A stretch of DNA of 64,000 bases from NCBI RefSeq assembly GCF_023501975.1, contig NZ_JAMFLH010000012.1, forward strand, positions 1 to 64,000, written 5' to 3'. The translations under genes were made by a program, and so were the position numbers. Shown piece after piece: positions 63,385 to 64,000 of the stretch (its first letter is position 1; every line of letters starts with the position of its first letter). The stretch comes from Altererythrobacter sp. KTW20L (lineage in GTDB: Bacteria; Pseudomonadota; Alphaproteobacteria; Sphingomonadales; Sphingomonadaceae). The notes under the pieces were generated by a model. The model had not been told where the DNA came from. It made no database searches and was given only the letters and a program-made list of their open reading frames with translations.

Positions 63385-64000
63385 TGGTACGCGCGCTTCC
63401 TGCTGGGCTTATGATTGCCTCTCTTGCGGCGGTCGCGATGCCGGCGATGGCGCAAGAGCGTCCCTATCGCCCCACCGGCACGCGCATCGCGCAGGCGCAG
63501 GAGAGTGTTGATCCTAACATGGCTCGTCGCCTGATGAAGGTCACGGCGCGGTGCGTCTATCGGCGCAACGAGGCGGCTGCCCTGGCGTTTCTACGGCAGA
63601 CGGATGCAGTGACGGCTGGGTACGAAGTGCTCGGCAGTTCTTCCGATGAAATCGAGGGAAGGCTCAACCTGGGCGCCTGCATGGGAGAAGCCATCGCGCT
63701 TGAAGGGACGCAAGCCCAGATGGGGCTTCCAGCACAAGTCTTGCGTGCTTCGCTGGCCGAGGAATCCTACCTCGCGCGACACGCAAGTCCGCTTGTGTTG
63801 GCAGCGAATGCCCCTGAAATTCTGACTAACAGGCCAATCGCTACTTCTACCGGTGAGGCACAAGCTCGAGGGCTAGCGGCTTTTGCCGATTGCGTGATCT
63901 ATCACGCCCCGGCAGAGGCCGATGCGCTGTTACGGACTGGTGTGGGTAGCGATGACGAGCGGGCCGGCGCCCGGGCGATGGTTCCGGCTATCTCGCAATG
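63381..64000 (+). CDS. Secreted four-cysteine protein, copy B (cut by window end)
   Basis: The frame opens at ATG 63381, overlapping the previous stop, and is still open at the right edge (206 codons). Residues 1-25 are a signal peptide ending [55 protein letters not shown] and AMVPAISQ match copy A in order and spacing; a fourth Cys would be the next codon. Third-base usage is less GC-rich than in the nuo genes. Confidence 0.75.
   Translation, partial: MMVRALPAGLMIASLAAVAMPAMAQERPYRPTGTRIAQAQESVDPNMARRLMKVTARCVYRRNEAAALAFLRQTDAVTAGYEVLGSSSDEIEGRLNLGACMGEAIALEGTQAQMGLPAQVLRASLAEESYLARHASPLVLAANAPEILTNRPIATSTGEAQARGLAAFADCVIYHAPAEADALLRTGVGSDDERAGARAMVPAISQ

Overview
The window is GC-rich, densely packed bacterial chromosome. 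Gene content points to an alphaproteobacterium of the order Sphingomonadales, probably Erythrobacteraceae-like. The grounds are the sphingomonad-type exosortase A (XrtA) exopolysaccharide cluster, an RNase E with a long insertion in its S1 domain, an RF2 gene without a programmed frameshift, an NADH dehydrogenase operon with a lysine/proline-rich NuoC tail, and GC-rich palindromic intergenic repeats. The taxonomic placement is inference from gene content, not a database match. No tRNA, rRNA, CRISPR array, transposase or phage gene was seen.

Layout. 1-735: an outer-membrane barrel gene whose end lies outside the window. 830-3845: a tightly overlapping minus-strand operon (UDG-like protein, lytic transglycosylase, MoaB). 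3924-12128: plus-strand metabolic genes (ETF-ubiquinone oxidoreductase, ispE, an N-formylglutamate amidohydrolase-family protein, ilvD, a lipoprotein, NAD(P)HX repair enzyme, RNA methyltransferase). 12081-30529: a complete-looking XrtA-associated exopolysaccharide cluster in two divergent wings. The left wing has two alpha/beta hydrolase-like proteins, an acyl carrier protein and a GNAT/FemAB-like transferase. The right wing has an acyl-CoA ligase, PLP decarboxylase, export lipoprotein, chain-length regulator, tyrosine kinase, outer-membrane barrel, ExeA-like ATPase, deacetylase, FemAB protein, glycosyltransferase, an exosortase-EpsI fusion and an asparagine-synthase-like amidotransferase. 30541-41274: zapE and sdhB, an SDR, an MmgE/PrpD protein, a small glycan island (nucleotidyltransferase, nucleotide-sugar dehydrogenase, glycosyltransferase, sulfotransferase-like protein), a succinate-semialdehyde dehydrogenase and a methyltransferase. 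41372-48959: rne, then divergently an amidase, PBP1A and a peroxiredoxin. 49063-56505: prfB, a lipoprotein methyltransferase, nitronate monooxygenase, ammonium transporter, an SH3 protein, a lipoprotein and a thiolase. 56740-64000: the nuo operon (A-F) with at least six extra small or unknown genes interleaved.

How the genes fit together. The XrtA cluster couples polymer synthesis and export (chain-length regulator, kinase, export lipoprotein, barrel) with protein sorting by XrtA. A carrier-protein module of ligase, decarboxylase, ACP, acyltransferase and two hydrolases has no settled product and is the best candidate here for undescribed chemistry. The nuo genes are translationally coupled through short overlaps to tiny membrane proteins and to a tandem pair of secreted four-cysteine paralogues, which suggests that these belong to the same transcript. 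Several intergenic spaces carry palindromic elements: a nested inverted repeat at 5574-5679, a 25-bp-armed inverted repeat at 52525-52666, and a 17-bp-stem terminator at 41301-41339.
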